64,000 nt of DNA from the NCBI GenBank assembly GCA_016710585.1, contig JADJVN010000046.1, positions 186,001-250,000 of the forward strand, written 5' to 3'. Under the pieces are notes generated by a model. It was not told where the DNA came from. It was given only the letters and a program-made list of their open reading frames with translations, and searched no databases. Position 1 is the first letter of the stretch, and each line of letters opens with the position of its first letter. Shown here in pieces: positions 63,639 to 64,000 of the stretch. This stretch comes from Saprospiraceae bacterium (lineage in GTDB: Bacteria; Bacteroidota; Bacteroidia; Chitinophagales; Saprospiraceae). The translations under genes were made by a program, and so were the position numbers.

Positions 63639-64000
63639 ATGATATTTCGTATAAAAATTGGTATCATTTCATTTATTTTAATTCAATCCATTGTGTCTGC
63701 AAACTGTCAAGATCTAAAGAACTGGGAATTTAAATCGAGTCAAGATAGTATCTGGCGTTCTTTCCAGTTTCCTGGGAATTCGCATTCAGCTCTGTTAGAA
63801 AATAATTTGATTCAAGATCCATTTTTTGCCTATAACGAGAATAAATTGCAATGGATTGGAGAAAAAGATTGGGAGTTTAAATCTGAATTTTCAATTGATA
63901 ATAAAAGCTTAGAAAAAGAAGTTGATTTATATCTAGAAAGAATAGATACGTACGCGGAAATTTTCATTAATGGTAGAAAACTTGTTGAACTAGATAATGC
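63639..64000 (+). CDS. GH2-family beta-mannosidase-like protein, N-terminal part (cut by window edge)
   Basis: The first 120 residues are in view. A signal peptide (IGIISFILIQSIVSANC) is followed by the sugar-binding jelly-roll domain typical of GH2 beta-mannosidases: WRSFQFPGNSHSALLENNLIQDPFF, then NENKLQWIGEKDWEFKSEF and LERIDTYAEIFINGRKL. The catalytic TIM barrel lies outside the window. It should cleave beta-mannosides from glycans in the periplasm or outside. The ATG at 63639 follows an exact -7 box by only four bases. Confidence 0.82.
   Translation, partial: MIFRIKIGIISFILIQSIVSANCQDLKNWEFKSSQDSIWRSFQFPGNSHSALLENNLIQDPFFAYNENKLQWIGEKDWEFKSEFSIDNKSLEKEVDLYLERIDTYAEIFINGRKLVELDN

Noticed and set aside
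1..64000. tRNA, rRNA, CRISPR arrays and prophage
   Set aside because: I looked for T-arm-like motifs, conserved rRNA segments, regularly spaced repeats and phage genes and saw none; a covariance-model search could still find a small RNA.

Overview
The window is AT-rich bacterial DNA and reads as a member of the Bacteroidota, probably a gliding or polymer-degrading lineage near Saprospiria/Chitinophagia. The evidence is type IX secretion (T9SS) hallmarks (a PorP/SprF-like protein, two cargo proteins with type A sorting tails, two with gliding-motility-type C-termini), a short RpoD-type sigma factor, GSCFA and bactofilin proteins, a fused SecDF, an UpxY-like NusG paralogue, and a recurring Bacteroidota -7 promoter box (TAnnTTTG) in front of about a dozen genes. 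I recognise no rRNA, tRNA, CRISPR array or prophage. The one mobile-element trace is a badly decayed transposase at about 52.1-52.8 kb.

Layout. 1-0.9 kb: 5' part of comEC (minus strand). 1-4.6 kb: an OmpA-like protein overlapping a membrane-anchored helix-hairpin-helix protein, then ribA and mazG. 4.7-10.3 kb: a compact molybdenum-cofactor operon (moaA, moeA, a TSUP permease, moaD, a moeB-rhodanese fusion, moaE, a moaC-moaB fusion). 10.4-16.9 kb: rpsO, a structured intergenic region, pnp, the sigma factor, a broken glycosyltransferase, a sugar epimerase and an UpxY-like antiterminator. 17-21 kb (minus): bactofilin, AtpZ and an AtpI-like protein, then uvrC instead of atpB; upstream lies a PorP/SprF protein. 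21-29.6 kb: a trypsin-like protease fused to a zinc ribbon and a YbjN-like tail with an uncharacterised partner, GSCFA, an SDR/thioredoxin-lipoprotein/Tudor-like operon, mnmD, a tiny lipoprotein gene and mpl. 29.6-33.2 kb: two secreted T9SS cargo genes. 33.4-39.2 kb: asparaginase-domain protein, acetyltransferase, RelA/SpoT homologue, lipoprotein methyltransferase, rhomboid and a conserved hypothetical. 39.3-43.4 kb: tdk-purH-coaX-OMP operon. 43.5-49.7 kb (minus): yaaA, a VOC protein, a CSLREA/repeat surface protein, lipA and an OMP. 49.8-52.1 kb: polysaccharide deacetylase and a lipoprotein. 53-58.8 kb: a giant Cys-rich repeat cargo protein. 59-63.3 kb: pdhB and secDF. The right edge cuts a GH2 beta-mannosidase-like gene.

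An important caveat is that many highly conserved genes (mazG, moeA, relA/spoT, pdhB, secDF and others) are broken by one-base frameshifts, mostly in A/T homopolymers, with conserved protein sequence intact on both sides. I read most of these as indel errors in the assembly and annotate the genes across the shifts, saying so in each entry. The decayed transposase and perhaps the glycosyltransferase are better candidates for real decay.

How the genes fit together: moaA/moaCB make cPMP, moaD/moaE/moeB make molybdopterin, and moeA inserts molybdenum. SecDF supports export of the many signal-peptide proteins, and the surface proteins with T9SS tails then presumably leave through the T9SS. The envelope genes (mpl, OmpA-like, rhomboid, lipoproteins, bactofilin) and housekeeping genes (purH, tdk, coaX, lipA, pdhB, uvrC) are scattered between them in short operons.
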